A DNA stretch of 29,701 nt. Origin: a virus. The DNA is taken from positions 1-29,701 of IMG/VR virus record IMGVR_UViG_3300027708_001780, one strand, 5' to 3'. Both the position numbers and the translations under genes were made by a program. The notes below the pieces were generated by a model that ran no database searches, was not told the DNA's origin, and worked only from the letters and a program-made list of their open reading frames with translations. Position 1 is the first letter of the stretch. Each line of letters begins with the position of its first letter. Of this stretch, positions 14,883 to 22,885 are shown in pieces.

Positions 14883-15263
14883 ATGGCATACAGCGATAAG
14901 GTCATTGACCATTATGAAAATCCCCGCAATGTAGGATCGTTTGCTAAAGATGATCCAACTATTGGAACGGGTATGGTCGGTGCCCCTGCCTGTGGCGATG
15001 TAATGAAGCTTCAAATTCGAGTAGAAGATGGCATTATCACAGATGCAAAATTTAAGACATATGGTTGCGGTTCAGCGATTGCGAGTAGTTCGTTAGTTAC
15101 TGAATGGGTTAAGGGTAAAACACTTGACGAAGCGCAACAGATTAAAAACTCAGAGATTGCAGAAGAACTCGCCCTGCCTCCTGTCAAGATTCATTGCTCT
15201 ATCCTGGCAGAAGATGCAATCAAGGCGGCTGTAAATGATTACCGTAACCGAAACAGCCACTAA
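14883..15263 (+). CDS. iscU: Iron-sulfur cluster scaffold protein IscU
   Basis: 126 aa, full length. It assembles [2Fe-2S] clusters from sulfur given by IscS. The three cluster cysteines are Cys37 (PACGD, with Asp39), Cys62 (YGCGSAIASSS) and Cys105 (KIHCS). LPPVK at residues 98-102 is the site bound by the Hsp70 HscA, so chaperone-driven cluster transfer appears kept. The N-terminus (MAYSDKVIDHYENPRNVGSF) looks beta/gamma-proteobacterial. It overlaps iscA by 29 bases. No iscS or hscA in the window, so host partners are presumably used. Confidence 0.97.
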   Translation: MAYSDKVIDHYENPRNVGSFAKDDPTIGTGMVGAPACGDVMKLQIRVEDGIITDAKFKTYGCGSAIASSSLVTEWVKGKTLDEAQQIKNSEIAEELALPPVKIHCSILAEDAIKAAVNDYRNRNSH

Positions 15264-15561
15264 AAAAATCAAACAGAATTTACAAAAGCGTGGCAAGGGC
15301 GTTGGCATACGTTTGGGTGTAAGGACTACCGGTTGTAGTGGATTAGCATACACTATCGAATATGTAGATGAATATACAGCAGAAGTTGGTGTTACTAACT
15401 ATGCTCAAAAAGACTTTGTTGTACTAGTTGATGCTAAAAGCCTAGCATATTTGAATGGCATAACAATGGATTGGGTTCGCAACGGACTCAATGAAGGATT
15501 TGATTTCATCAATCCAAACGAACGTGACCGCTGTGGGTGTGGCGAGTCGTTTAGAGTTTAA
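15235..15561 (+). CDS. iscA: A-type iron-sulfur carrier IscA
   Basis: 108 aa. The family cysteines are present: Cys34 (TTGCSGLAY), Cys100 and Cys102 (RCGCGESF). A-type carriers take Fe-S clusters, or iron, to target enzymes. ATG 15235 lies inside the iscU gene with an AAGGCGG ribosome site, so the two are translated together. Length matches bacterial IscA. ErpA, a close relative, cannot be excluded by eye. Confidence 0.95.
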   Translation: MITVTETATKKIKQNLQKRGKGVGIRLGVRTTGCSGLAYTIEYVDEYTAEVGVTNYAQKDFVVLVDAKSLAYLNGITMDWVRNGLNEGFDFINPNERDRCGCGESFRV

Positions 15562-15572
15562 ACCAAAAATAC

Positions 15573-15601
15573 TTGACTTTAAGTACAGATAGCTGTATAA
15601 T
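15573..15601 (+). promoter_or_regulatory. Sigma70-type promoter
   Basis: -35 TTGACT (15573-15578), 17-base spacer, perfect -10 TATAAT (15596-15601). An inverted repeat TACAG-ATAG-CTGTA (15584-15597) fills the spacer and touches the -10 box, a possible operator. Confidence 0.8.
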
Positions 15602-15633
15602 ACTAGTTAATGTTATAACTTTTGGAGATTATT

Positions 15634-16026
15634 TTGAGTATGCATTTAGAAGGTCCGTGGCTCAGTACCACCGGCAAAAAGAAAGGCAAAAAGAAATTTG
15701 CTAGTGCAGAACATGCCAGAAAAGCACGTGAGCAGGAAGAAAGTTGGAAAGAACTGCAAAAGCGTTGGGGCATTGAAGCAGAAGAAAAAAAACGCAATCG
15801 TGCCATGACTGCTGAAGTTTGGAAGCCGGATAACAAACCATACAGTAGATACGGTACCGATGTCAAACATCCAAGTTTACCATTTAGTGGTGGTGCTTGT
15901 ACTTTGCCTGCACCAAAAGTTTATACCGGAACTATGGTAAAAGGCATTGCAACCATGCACAAAAGTAACGCTGTACCCGTCTTTAGCGACGAACAAGCAG
16001 TAGATATTAGTAAAATGCGCAGATAA
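15634..16026 (+). CDS. Conserved phage hypothetical protein
   Basis: 130 aa if started at TTG 15634, which is 6 bases after TTTGGAG (15621-15627); the ATG at 15640 is the alternative. The N-terminus HLEGPWLSTTGKKKGKKKF is strongly basic, followed by a charged helix (EHARKAREQEESWKELQKRW), and the C-terminus has VYTGTMVKGIATMHKSNAVPVF. I recall similar unannotated proteins in many tailed phages. Its strong sigma70-type promoter suggests early expression. Function unknown. Confidence 0.8.
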   Translation: MSMHLEGPWLSTTGKKKGKKKFASAEHARKAREQEESWKELQKRWGIEAEEKKRNRAMTAEVWKPDNKPYSRYGTDVKHPSLPFSGGACTLPAPKVYTGTMVKGIATMHKSNAVPVFSDEQAVDISKMRR

Positions 16027-16154
16027 CCATTAAACTTATGTTTTTATACCGGCTATCATGGCATAACTATATATTGTACCTCAAAAGGTTTGGAGTACAA
16101 CAAAGCAGTGGGCTTTTAACGCACAAGGAGATGTATCAGAGCCAATTAATAATG

Positions 16155-16173
16155 ACGGAACTAGCGATTCCGT
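16155..16173 (+). promoter_or_regulatory. Leader hairpin before the endolysin
   Basis: ACGGAA (16155-16160) pairs with TTCCGT (16168-16173) around CTAGCGA, ending 11 bases before the ribosome site AAAGGAG (16184-16190). The 172-base gap 16027-16198 also holds a 14-codon open frame with an AAGGAG site (ATG 16132), too short to call. No convincing promoter was found there. Confidence 0.4.
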
Positions 16174-16198
16174 GATCCAGCGTAAAGGAGAAAATCAT

Positions 16199-16729
16199 AT
16201 GATACGCATTATCAAAACAGCAGTCTTTATATTAGCAATGGTGTTAGTAGGACTAGCAGGGGTCAAGGCAGTTAACTATAAACTGGACACCTTAAAAACA
16301 GCTCGCGAACAGGCGAGTCCCGTTACAGCAGAATTGAGACAGAAGCAGTTAGACTGTCTAGCTCGTAACATATACCACGAAGCAGGCTACGAACCTTTTG
16401 AAGGCAAGGTCGCAGTTGCACAAGTTACAATCAACAGAGCAGAAAGCGGACAATTCCCCAGTGACATCTGCCAAGTTGTATATCAAAAGAATGTAGTATA
16501 CGAAAAAGTACTTTGCCAGTTCAGCTGGTACTGCGAAGGCCCTAGTGCTAAAAAGCCTATGAATGGTCCTGTATACACAGAAAGTATGGAAGTAGCCAAA
16601 AAGGTGTTGTTGGAAGGATTTAGATTGCCTTCAGTTAAAAACGCACTTTACTTCCACGGTGATTACATTAATCCCAAATGGGGCAAACAGCCCGTGGCCA
16701 AAATTGGTCGACACATTTTTTATAATTAG
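16199..16729 (+). CDS. SleB-type cell wall hydrolase, probable SAR endolysin
   Basis: 176 aa from ATG 16199, placed by AAAGGAG at 16184-16190; the in-frame GTG at 16172 lies upstream of that site. Residues 4-24 form a weakly hydrophobic N-terminal segment (Ala/Gly/Val-rich), as in signal-anchor-release endolysins. The hydrolase domain starts at about residue 51 with CLARNIYHEAGYEPFEGKVAVAQV, where Glu61 is the likely catalytic acid of the SleB family, and has QFSWYCEG. It cleaves peptidoglycan glycan strands. The neighbour at 16738 is a membrane protein suited to be its holin. Confidence 0.88.
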   Translation: MIRIIKTAVFILAMVLVGLAGVKAVNYKLDTLKTAREQASPVTAELRQKQLDCLARNIYHEAGYEPFEGKVAVAQVTINRAESGQFPSDICQVVYQKNVVYEKVLCQFSWYCEGPSAKKPMNGPVYTESMEVAKKVLLEGFRLPSVKNALYFHGDYINPKWGKQPVAKIGRHIFYN

Positions 16730-16737
16730 GAGACAAT

Positions 16738-17085
16738 ATGAATTTGACTATTCTTACAGAACGTATCAAAACTAACATTAGCGATCTTTTTAATTTAGAT
16801 TTATGGGTAAAAGCAGTTAAAGAACACGCACCGCATGTGAGTGCGGAAACAATGGGCTGGGTGGCAGTTATTCTAATGCATCTAGCCACAATCCCAACTA
16901 TGATAGCAGTACTTACAGGACTAACTGAAAAGATGCCTCCTGTGGATTTGGTACTGTTTGTTTGGGCAGGACTGTTTTGCTTGTTTATCAAAGCAACAAT
17001 CCAGAAGGATCTATTAAATATTGTAACAATAGGATTTGGATTCTTTGTGCAGGCCGCTTTGTTAGCACTTATTGTGTTCAAATAA
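16738..17085 (+). CDS. Small membrane protein, candidate holin
   Basis: 115 aa with about three membrane segments: residues about 39-62 (GWVAVILMHLATIPTMIAVL), 69-87 (VDLVLFVWAGLFCLFI) and 93-114 (LNIVTIGFGFFVQAALLALIV). The N-terminus is amphipathic. It starts 8 bases after the endolysin with an AGGAGA ribosome site, so the two form a lysis pair by position and topology. No sequence family was recognised; holin is inferred. Confidence 0.75.
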   Translation: MNLTILTERIKTNISDLFNLDLWVKAVKEHAPHVSAETMGWVAVILMHLATIPTMIAVLTGLTEKMPPVDLVLFVWAGLFCLFIKATIQKDLLNIVTIGFGFFVQAALLALIVFK

Positions 17086-17098
17086 CTTGCTTTCAGCA

Positions 17099-17130
17099 TA
17101 GCCCTAGTGTAGAATTAAGCATTAGGGCTA
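17099..17130 (+). terminator. Inverted repeat after the lysis pair (weak terminator candidate)
   Basis: TAGCCCTA (17099-17106) is the exact complement of TAGGGCTA (17123-17130) across a 16-base loop. No T tract follows, so a pause, processing or factor-dependent site is as likely as a terminator. Confidence 0.45.
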
Positions 17131-17136
17131 ATTGCT

Positions 17137-17144
17137 GATAAATA
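17137..17144 (+). promoter_or_regulatory. Late promoter box (GATAAATA)
   Basis: The T4-type box is followed by the ribosome site AATAGGAGC before ATG 17169. AATAT (17141-17145) and ATATT (17149-17153) form a short inverted repeat beginning in the box. The TAATAGGAGCA context is shared with the gene at 13613. Confidence 0.65.
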
Positions 17145-17168
17145 TATGATATTAATAGGAGCATAATA

Positions 17169-17771
17169 ATGCCATCAGGATTTCAAAACGCAGTCGATCA
17201 GCTACAAGCTGAAATGTATAAAGTTATTGTCGATATGTCTAACACGACATATTTCCCAACAGCGGACGGTAATGATAACGGCGGAGTTACACCAAACGCA
17301 TGGGACGCATTCACCATACCGCCAACTACACTAATTTTGGGTAAAGCCCGTGCTAGAGGAAATATGCGTTTCCGTAACGTAGTTAATCGTTTACAAGGAT
17401 TAGGCGACTGCCAAATTCGTGATATTACAATTACAGAAGCAAACGGTAGCGCACAAGCAACTAGTTTGCAATTTACAGTACTATACGAGCGTCCTTTGTT
17501 TGCGGCCCTAACAGGCGCACAGCAAGGTGCTACTACTGTTGGTAACGATATTAACGGTTCAACTATGGACACAACTGCTAAAGTAGTACGTAATGCTATT
17601 GCACAAGGCATCCGTGACACAACTACAGCAACAGCTCGTGTTTATGATCCGTCAGTCGGTGTAGGTGGTACTCAACAAAGTATCAGTGTTACCGCAACAG
17701 GACAAACAGCGGCCCAAACAATTGGCGTGTTAACTGTTACTCAAATTGACGAATCAACATTATTCGATTAA
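17169..17771 (+). CDS. Putative virion protein
   Basis: 200 aa, late promoter and strong AATAGGAGC ribosome site. Soluble and beta-rich, with charged helical and Thr/Ala/Gly-rich parts (QQGATTVGNDINGS; TATGQTAAQTIGVLTVTQ). FRNVVNRLQGLGDCQIRDITI sits in the middle. No signal or membrane segment. Context and composition suggest a structural component made late. Family not recognised. Confidence 0.75.
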   Translation: MPSGFQNAVDQLQAEMYKVIVDMSNTTYFPTADGNDNGGVTPNAWDAFTIPPTTLILGKARARGNMRFRNVVNRLQGLGDCQIRDITITEANGSAQATSLQFTVLYERPLFAALTGAQQGATTVGNDINGSTMDTTAKVVRNAIAQGIRDTTTATARVYDPSVGVGGTQQSISVTATGQTAAQTIGVLTVTQIDESTLFD

Positions 17772-17778
17772 GGACTGG

Positions 17779-19050
17779 ATGATACTTGCGTACTTACTCC
17801 TATTAACTGGTTTAACAATATCTGCGGTCGCAATCTATTACTCTGTAGTAGGTTTGACCGCAATATTTTCTGCCGCGGCCATTCCAATTATTATTATGGG
17901 ATCGGCTTTAGAAGTAGGTAAACTAGTATGCGCTAGTTGGCTCAAAGCCAATTGGGAACGTGCTCCACGTTTCATGAAGTATTATATGATCACAGCAGTG
18001 ATGGTGCTGATGCTCATTACTTCGATGGGTATTTTTGGATTCCTTTCCAAAGCACACAACGATCAAAATCTAGTAAGCGGTGATGTTCAAAGTAAGATTG
18101 CCATTTACGATGAAAAGATTAAAACAGCAAAAGACAATATAGATGCAAACCGTAAAGCTCTTAAACAAATGGATGAAGCTGTGGACCAAGTCATGGGCCG
18201 AAGCAATGATGAAAAGGGTGCCGAAAAAGCTGTTGCTATTAGACGTAGTCAGCAAAAAGAACGTGCAAGGCTTCAGTCTGAGATCGCGTCCGAACAGAAA
18301 ATTGTTGCCGCCGTTAGCGAAGAACGTTCTCCAATCGCGGCAGAAGTACGCAAAGTGGAAGCAGAAGTCGGGCCAATCAAATACATAGCCAAGTTCATTT
18401 ATGGTGAACATGGTGCCGATGAAAACATGTTGGAAAAAGCAGTAACATGGATCATTATCCTTATTGTTATTGTATTTGATCCTTTGGCAGTTATCATGTT
18501 GTTGGCCGCACAAATGACATTTGGTTGGAAACGAGAAGAGCAGAACCTGGCAAAGCCTGCAAGCATCAATGACTTTGTGCCTCAACCCACAGAGTATATT
18601 CCCAAAGAAGAAACCAAAGAACCCGAAGTAGAATATGCTATTTTGGATGACCATCATGAACCGGACTATCCAGAGTCTACGTGGCCATTCCCATCATACA
18701 ACGAAACAACCGCAGATCAAACTACAAGTATTAATCAAACTGAGGCACTAAGCGAAACGCCTGTTACAGCACTAGGAGGTGATATAACTGAGCAGGAATC
18801 GTCAGATCAAGAAATTCCACAGCCAATAGAGCAATGGAACGCCATGATTGCAGAGGCAGAAGCAGAGGCACACAAAGAAACAGTCGAGAAGGAAGCTCGT
18901 AAATATCAAATACTTCCTGAACTTGTTGAACACAACAACGAGCGCACTAAGCCTGATCTTACAGAAGTTATAGAATCCGACGAATCAAAAAAAAAGACTT
19001 ACATGACCAAGGCACCGGACGGATCAATACAGATCAAAAACCGATCATAA
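17779..19050 (+). CDS. Membrane protein with large coiled coil; ends past a frameshift site
   Basis: 423 aa from ATG 17779, after TTAAGGA; an in-frame TTG at 17746 lies inside the previous gene. Three membrane segments occupy about residues 1-20, 22-50 and 69-91. A coiled coil (about 105-205, Lys/Glu/Ala-rich) and a fourth membrane segment (about 215-245) follow, then a long acidic disordered tail. The layout recalls DUF4407-type membrane proteins, but that is a weak guess. Near the end the frame runs through TCA AAA AAA AAG (18985-18996); a -1 slip would swap the last 18 residues for about 107 others. Confidence 0.78.
   Translation: MILAYLLLLTGLTISAVAIYYSVVGLTAIFSAAAIPIIIMGSALEVGKLVCASWLKANWERAPRFMKYYMITAVMVLMLITSMGIFGFLSKAHNDQNLVSGDVQSKIAIYDEKIKTAKDNIDANRKALKQMDEAVDQVMGRSNDEKGAEKAVAIRRSQQKERARLQSEIASEQKIVAAVSEERSPIAAEVRKVEAEVGPIKYIAKFIYGEHGADENMLEKAVTWIIILIVIVFDPLAVIMLLAAQMTFGWKREEQNLAKPASINDFVPQPTEYIPKEETKEPEVEYAILDDHHEPDYPESTWPFPSYNETTADQTTSINQTEALSETPVTALGGDITEQESSDQEIPQPIEQWNAMIAEAEAEAHKETVEKEARKYQILPELVEHNNERTKPDLTEVIESDESKKKTYMTKAPDGSIQIKNRS
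18987..18996 (+). promoter_or_regulatory. Probable -1 frameshift site (A9 followed by G), second copy
   Basis: Zero-frame codons are TCA AAA AAA AAG, giving the in-phase heptamer A AAA AAG (18990-18996). The local context AATC-A9-G is identical to that at 5681-5694. The -1 frame stays open to 19319 and contains no ATG or GTG, and its one TTG (near 19140) has no ribosome site. Confidence 0.6.
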
Positions 19051-19319
19051 GCAATGATTATGTACAAAACGCCGAACAAGGCGAAAGTACATTATGGGCA
19101 AGAATTAATAAAAGAAATACTGATTTAAAACCTCGCAGTCAATTGTATGTAGAATACGGTCGCGATGAGTTCCAAGGCATAGAAGTAGACAAGGATAAAG
19201 AACCTGAGCTTTATAATTTTGTGGAAGATTGTAAAGCTAATGGTGCTCGTTTTTATGGGCACGATGAAGAAACACTAGAATATTTTGCAAGAAGGATATA
19301 TGAGCTTAGGAAAGATTAA
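18996..19319 (+). CDS. -1 frame extension of the membrane/coiled-coil protein
   Basis: An open frame of 107 codons follows the A9 run in the -1 frame and fills the otherwise empty stretch 19051-19299. It reads as real protein ([58 protein letters not shown]) and stops at TAA 19317-19319, overlapping the next ATG (19300) by 20 bases as neighbours in this genome do. Without a start codon it is best explained as the tail of a frameshift fusion. A homopolymer sequencing error would give the same picture. Confidence 0.62.
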   Translation, partial: DLHDQGTGRINTDQKPIISNDYVQNAEQGESTLWARINKRNTDLKPRSQLYVEYGRDEFQGIEVDKDKEPELYNFVEDCKANGARFYGHDEETLEYFARRIYELRKD

Positions 19320-19707
19320 TTTGATAACACCGCCCGATAAACTGTTCAATATGAATTTAGGTTATCTTTTGGTTAAACCGTCATTGCATGTTAAACAACA
19401 ATTTCAAACTATATTAAGTCATAATGTAGAGGAAATCAATGTGTTTATATATGATGAAAACGAACACGATATTGATTGGTTGTTAAGTGTTGCCAATCAG
19501 TGCGATGTTACTATTATTGATATTGATAATTGTGACCCAACAACTCATAAGTTTGTCACTTATTTGTTAGCCCAGCCCAATACACATTATATAACTAACG
19601 ACGAGATTACTCCTTACGGTTTAATCAACAAAAACAGAATTTACAATTTGGACTGGATTGTACAACAATTTAACGACAACGAAGAAGAGGATGATACTGA
19701 TGAGTAG
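19300..19707 (+). CDS. Hypothetical protein
   Basis: 135 aa from ATG 19300 with AAGAAGGA just upstream. Alternating strands and helices ([58 protein letters not shown]) suggest a Rossmann-like alpha/beta fold. The tail is acidic ([11 protein letters not shown]). The 3' end overlaps rpsU by 8 bases. No catalytic motif recognised; I recall similar unannotated proteins in T4-like phages. Confidence 0.75.
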   Translation: MSLGKINLITPPDKLFNMNLGYLLVKPSLHVKQQFQTILSHNVEEINVFIYDENEHDIDWLLSVANQCDVTIIDIDNCDPTTHKFVTYLLAQPNTHYITNDEITPYGLINKNRIYNLDWIVQQFNDNEEEDDTDE

Positions 19708-19936
19708 AGAAAAGCGTTATGATGGTAATCGTGTTACTGTCAAAGATAACGAAAATATAACACAAGCACTTCGACGATTTAAACGTAAGATTGAAGATAG
19801 CGGTCTTTTGGATACACTCCGTAAAAAAGAGTTTTATGAAAAGCCAACTACTGAACGCAAACGTAAGAAATCTGCGGCCGTAAATCGATATAAAAAGAAA
19901 CTCGAAAAAGAGCAATTACCTAAGAAAATGTATTGA
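19700..19936 (+). CDS. rpsU: Ribosomal protein bS21
   Basis: 78 aa. [24 protein letters not shown] and [25 protein letters not shown] are unmistakable bS21 signatures, in the right order and size. bS21 sits on the small subunit near the anti-Shine-Dalgarno end of 16S rRNA and affects initiation. A phage copy could replace the host protein and favour phage mRNAs; phage-encoded bS21 is known from several aquatic phages. ATG 19700 overlaps the previous stop and follows GAGG at 19687-19690. Confidence 0.95.
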   Translation: MSREKRYDGNRVTVKDNENITQALRRFKRKIEDSGLLDTLRKKEFYEKPTTERKRKKSAAVNRYKKKLEKEQLPKKMY

Positions 19937-19961
19937 CGAACAACATTATATCTGTTATACT
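19933..19961 (+). promoter_or_regulatory. Sigma70-type promoter
   Basis: -35 TTGACG (19933-19938), 17-base spacer, -10 TATACT (19956-19961). It overlaps the rpsU stop and would give a leader of about 22 bases to the exonuclease gene. Confidence 0.75.
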
Positions 19962-19989
19962 TTAAATTCATAATAAAGAAAGAATTTAA

Positions 19990-20574
19990 ATGGCCAATAC
20001 GGATATAATGATTGATTTGGAAACGCTAGCAACATCAACTGATGCTACGATTCTAACAATTGGTGCTGTAAAGTTTGACCCTTTTGGGAAAGACATTGAA
20101 GAACCCGCAATGGATTCTTTTTATGTTAGAGTAGATTTGGATAGCTGTGACGAACTTGGACTTGCAGTTAACGATGACACTATAGCATGGTGGGCACAAC
20201 AAAGCAAAGAAGCACAAGACGAAGCCTTTGGAACAGAAGGTCGTATTCATATACGTGATGCCATGGAAAAACTCTATAAGTTTTGTTGGGGTGCAAAGCG
20301 TGTTTGGGCCAACGGTGCTTGCTTTGATATTCCAATTTGCGAAACAGCATATCGTAAACTCAACAAAGCAATCCCTTGGAGTTTTTGGCAAATACGCGAT
20401 GTGCGTACTGCCTTTGACTTGGGTATAGATCCTAAACGTCCGACTGTAACAGCACACCATGCATTACAGGATGCTTACAACCAAGCAGTTGGTATTCAAA
20501 ATGTATACACACTTTTGCGTAGCAGTACCACAAGAGAAGGTAACTACATTACACCTTTTAAAAATGAAAGATAA
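19990..20574 (+). CDS. dexA: DexA-like 3'-5' exonuclease (DEDDh)
   Basis: 194 aa. DEDD nuclease motifs are in order: Asp9 and Glu11 (MIDLETLAT, with ILTIGAVKFDP), Asp in RVWANGACFDIPICE, and His/Asp in HHALQDAYNQA. This pattern, with WANGxxFD and HxALxDA, fits T4 exonuclease A (DexA) and related proteins. It would trim single-stranded DNA or RNA. Transcribed from the sigma70-type promoter at 19933; the ribosome site AAAGAAAG is weak. Confidence 0.85.
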   Translation: MANTDIMIDLETLATSTDATILTIGAVKFDPFGKDIEEPAMDSFYVRVDLDSCDELGLAVNDDTIAWWAQQSKEAQDEAFGTEGRIHIRDAMEKLYKFCWGAKRVWANGACFDIPICETAYRKLNKAIPWSFWQIRDVRTAFDLGIDPKRPTVTAHHALQDAYNQAVGIQNVYTLLRSSTTREGNYITPFKNER

Positions 20575-20575
20575 T

Positions 20576-20908
20576 ATGCACTTTACAAATACAGACAATC
20601 CGATCGATTTTCCAAAAGATCCTATGAATAAACAAACTAAAGAAGTAATGGACATTCTCCAAGAAGAATGTGCAGAAGTAATTCAAGCGGTAAGTAAGAT
20701 CAGCCGCTTTGGACTTGATAATCTCAAACCAGGTAAACCTAAAACTAACAGGGAACACTTGGAAGAAGAATTGGGCGATTTGTATGCCATGATTGAAATC
20801 CTACAAGAACTAGATGTAGTTAGTTGGACCAACATTGAACAAGCCGCAGAAGCCAAGCGTGAAAAACTTAAAAAATGGTCAAATATTTTCAGTGAAGAAA
20901 TTATCTGA
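20576..20908 (+). CDS. mazG: MazG-like nucleoside triphosphate pyrophosphohydrolase
   Basis: 110 aa from ATG 20576; an ATG at 20564 (four residues longer, overlapping dexA) is equally possible. The all-alpha NTP pyrophosphatase motifs are clear: EECAEVIQAVSKISRFG (ExxE helix, residues 30-34) and EEELGDLYAMIEIL (ExxD, about 65-68), which bind magnesium. The family cleaves NTPs or dNTPs to monophosphates and is common in phages, where dCTP/dUTP clean-up or alarmone lowering has been proposed. Confidence 0.85.
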   Translation: MHFTNTDNPIDFPKDPMNKQTKEVMDILQEECAEVIQAVSKISRFGLDNLKPGKPKTNREHLEEELGDLYAMIEILQELDVVSWTNIEQAAEAKREKLKKWSNIFSEEII

Positions 20909-20910
20909 GA

Positions 20911-20918
20911 GATAAATA
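20911..20918 (+). promoter_or_regulatory. Late promoter box (GATAAATA) before dnaK
   Basis: The T4-type box lies 2 bases after the mazG stop. It predicts a leader of about 50 bases with a GTAG/CCTAC partial hairpin and the ribosome site AAGGAG (20963-20968). Confidence 0.65.
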
Positions 20919-20974
20919 AATTTGTAGAGCGCCGTAAGGGCCTACATATTCTTGCTTAATTAAAGGAGAACAAT

Positions 20975-22885
20975 ATGAGCAAAATCATCGGTATCGACTT
21001 AGGTACAACAAATAGCTGTGTAGCGATTCTAGAAAACGGAGTTGCTAAGATAATTGAAAACAGCGAAGGTGCTAGAACAACACCATCAATCGTAGCTTAC
21101 ACTAAAGACGAGATTCTCGTTGGTGCTACAGCTAAACGACAAGCAGTAACAAACCCAAAAAATACAATCTACGCAAGCAAGCGTCTTATTGGCCGCAAGT
21201 TCGAAGAACAAGCAGTCCAGAAAGATATTGACCTAATGCCTTATTCAATCATCAAAGCTGACAACGGTGATGCATGGATTGAAGCAAATGATCAAAAACT
21301 TGCACCACAACAAGTGTCAGCTGAAGTACTTCGAAAAATGAAAAAAACAGCGGAAGACTATTTGGGTCATTCAGTTACTCAAGCAGTTATTACAGTACCT
21401 GCTTACTTTAACGACAGTCAACGCCAAGCAACTAAAGATGCTGGTAAGATTGCCGGCTTAGAAGTACTACGTATTATCAACGAGCCAACAGCGGCCGCAC
21501 TAGCATATGGTGTAGACAAAGCAGACAAGAAGGATCGCAAGATTGCGGTATACGACTTGGGTGGTGGTACATTTGATATTTCCATTATTGAAATTGCCAA
21601 CATTGACGGCGACAAGCAAATTGAAGTATTGTCAACAAATGGCGATACATTCCTCGGCGGTGAAGACTTTGACCAGGCTATCATGGATCACCTAGTTGCT
21701 GTATTCAAGAAGGAAAACGGAATTGATCTTAAACAAGACCAATTGGCCTTACAACGTTTGAAAGACTCTGCTGAAAAGGCCAAGATTGAATTATCAAGCT
21801 CTTCAAGCACAGATGTTAATTTGCCGTACATCACAGCAGACGCTAGTGGTCCTAAGCACTTGAATGTTAAGTTAACTCGTGCTAAGTTTGAACAAATGGT
21901 TGAAGACTTAATTAAACGTTCAATTGAGCCATGTAAGACAGCTATGGCAGATGCCAATGTAACAGCCGCTGATATCGACGAGGTTATCCTTGTCGGTGGA
22001 CAAACACGTATGCCTAAGGTACAAGAAGCAGTTGAGAAACTATTCGGCAAGGCCCCACGTAAAGACGTTAACCCAGACGAAGCTGTAGCGGCTGGTGCGG
22101 CAGTACAAGGTGCTGTTCTAGCAGGTGACAAGACTGATGTTCTATTGTTGGACGTTACTCCATTGAGCCTAGGTATTGAAACAATGGGCGGAGTGTTTAC
22201 TAAAGTTATTCAAAAGAACACAACAATTCCAACTAAGGCAAGTCAAACATTTAGTACTGCTGAAGATAATCAACCCGCAGTTACTATTAAAGTTGGCCAA
22301 GGTGAGCGTGAACTTTACAAGTTTAACAAAGCACTAGGCGAATTTAACTTGGATGGTATTGCTCCAGCACCACGTGGTATGCCACAGATTGAAGTTACAT
22401 TCGATATCGATGCAAACGGCATCATGAACATCAGTGCTAAGGACAAGAACACTGGCAAGGAAAACAAAATCACTATTAAGAGTGATGGTGGCCTAAGCAA
22501 GGAAGATATCGAACGCATGGTACAGGAAGCTGAACAAAATGCCGAGTCTGACAAGAAAGCCAAGGAACTTATTGAAGCACGTAACCAAGCCGATGGTGCT
22601 ACTCATAGCTTTAAGAAGGACTTTGAGGAAGTTAAAGAACAATTGACTGAAGAAGAAAAGACTACTGTTGAAACTGCACTTAAAGGTGTAGACGAAGCAG
22701 TTGCTGGAGAAGATCCAGAAGCTATTCAAAAGTCAGTACAGAATCTTTTTGAATCAGGTAAACCTGTGTTTGAAAAGAAACAGGCCGCAGAGGCCGCAAA
22801 GAATGCCGCACAAACAGAGCAACCAAAAGATGGTCAAACTGTTGATGCGAGCTTCACAGAAGTTGACACACCTACAGAGAAGTAA
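20975..22885 (+). CDS. dnaK: Hsp70 chaperone DnaK
   Basis: 636 aa, full length (E. coli 638). The ATPase domain has [63 protein letters not shown] and [11 protein letters not shown]. The linker [19 protein letters not shown] leads to a complete substrate domain and lid, with a Gln/Ala-rich tail. The phrases [20 protein letters not shown] and [14 protein letters not shown] are of beta/gamma-proteobacterial type. It folds and disaggregates proteins with DnaJ and GrpE, absent here, so host partners are needed. The terminal EEVD-like segment reads [14 protein letters not shown] full DnaK in a phage is uncommon. Confidence 0.98.
   Translation: MSKIIGIDLGTTNSCVAILENGVAKIIENSEGARTTPSIVAYTKDEILVGATAKRQAVTNPKNTIYASKRLIGRKFEEQAVQKDIDLMPYSIIKADNGDAWIEANDQKLAPQQVSAEVLRKMKKTAEDYLGHSVTQAVITVPAYFNDSQRQATKDAGKIAGLEVLRIINEPTAAALAYGVDKADKKDRKIAVYDLGGGTFDISIIEIANIDGDKQIEVLSTNGDTFLGGEDFDQAIMDHLVAVFKKENGIDLKQDQLALQRLKDSAEKAKIELSSSSSTDVNLPYITADASGPKHLNVKLTRAKFEQMVEDLIKRSIEPCKTAMADANVTAADIDEVILVGGQTRMPKVQEAVEKLFGKAPRKDVNPDEAVAAGAAVQGAVLAGDKTDVLLLDVTPLSLGIETMGGVFTKVIQKNTTIPTKASQTFSTAEDNQPAVTIKVGQGERELYKFNKALGEFNLDGIAPAPRGMPQIEVTFDIDANGIMNISAKDKNTGKENKITIKSDGGLSKEDIERMVQEAEQNAESDKKAKELIEARNQADGATHSFKKDFEEVKEQLTEEEKTTVETALKGVDEAVAGEDPEAIQKSVQNLFESGKPVFEKKQAAEAAKNAAQTEQPKDGQTVDASFTEVDTPTEK

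Noticed and set aside
16132-16176. Fourteen-codon open frame with an AAGGAG site before the endolysin
   Set aside because: Too short to support as a gene without comparative data; noted only as part of the leader.
18070-18657. Long reverse-strand open frame (195 codons) opposite the membrane/coiled-coil gene
   Set aside because: It mirrors a well-supported + strand gene, has Cys/Phe-rich composition unlike its neighbours, no ribosome site and no promoter. Other long reverse frames (for example 17198-17620 and 21688-22131) fail in the same way.
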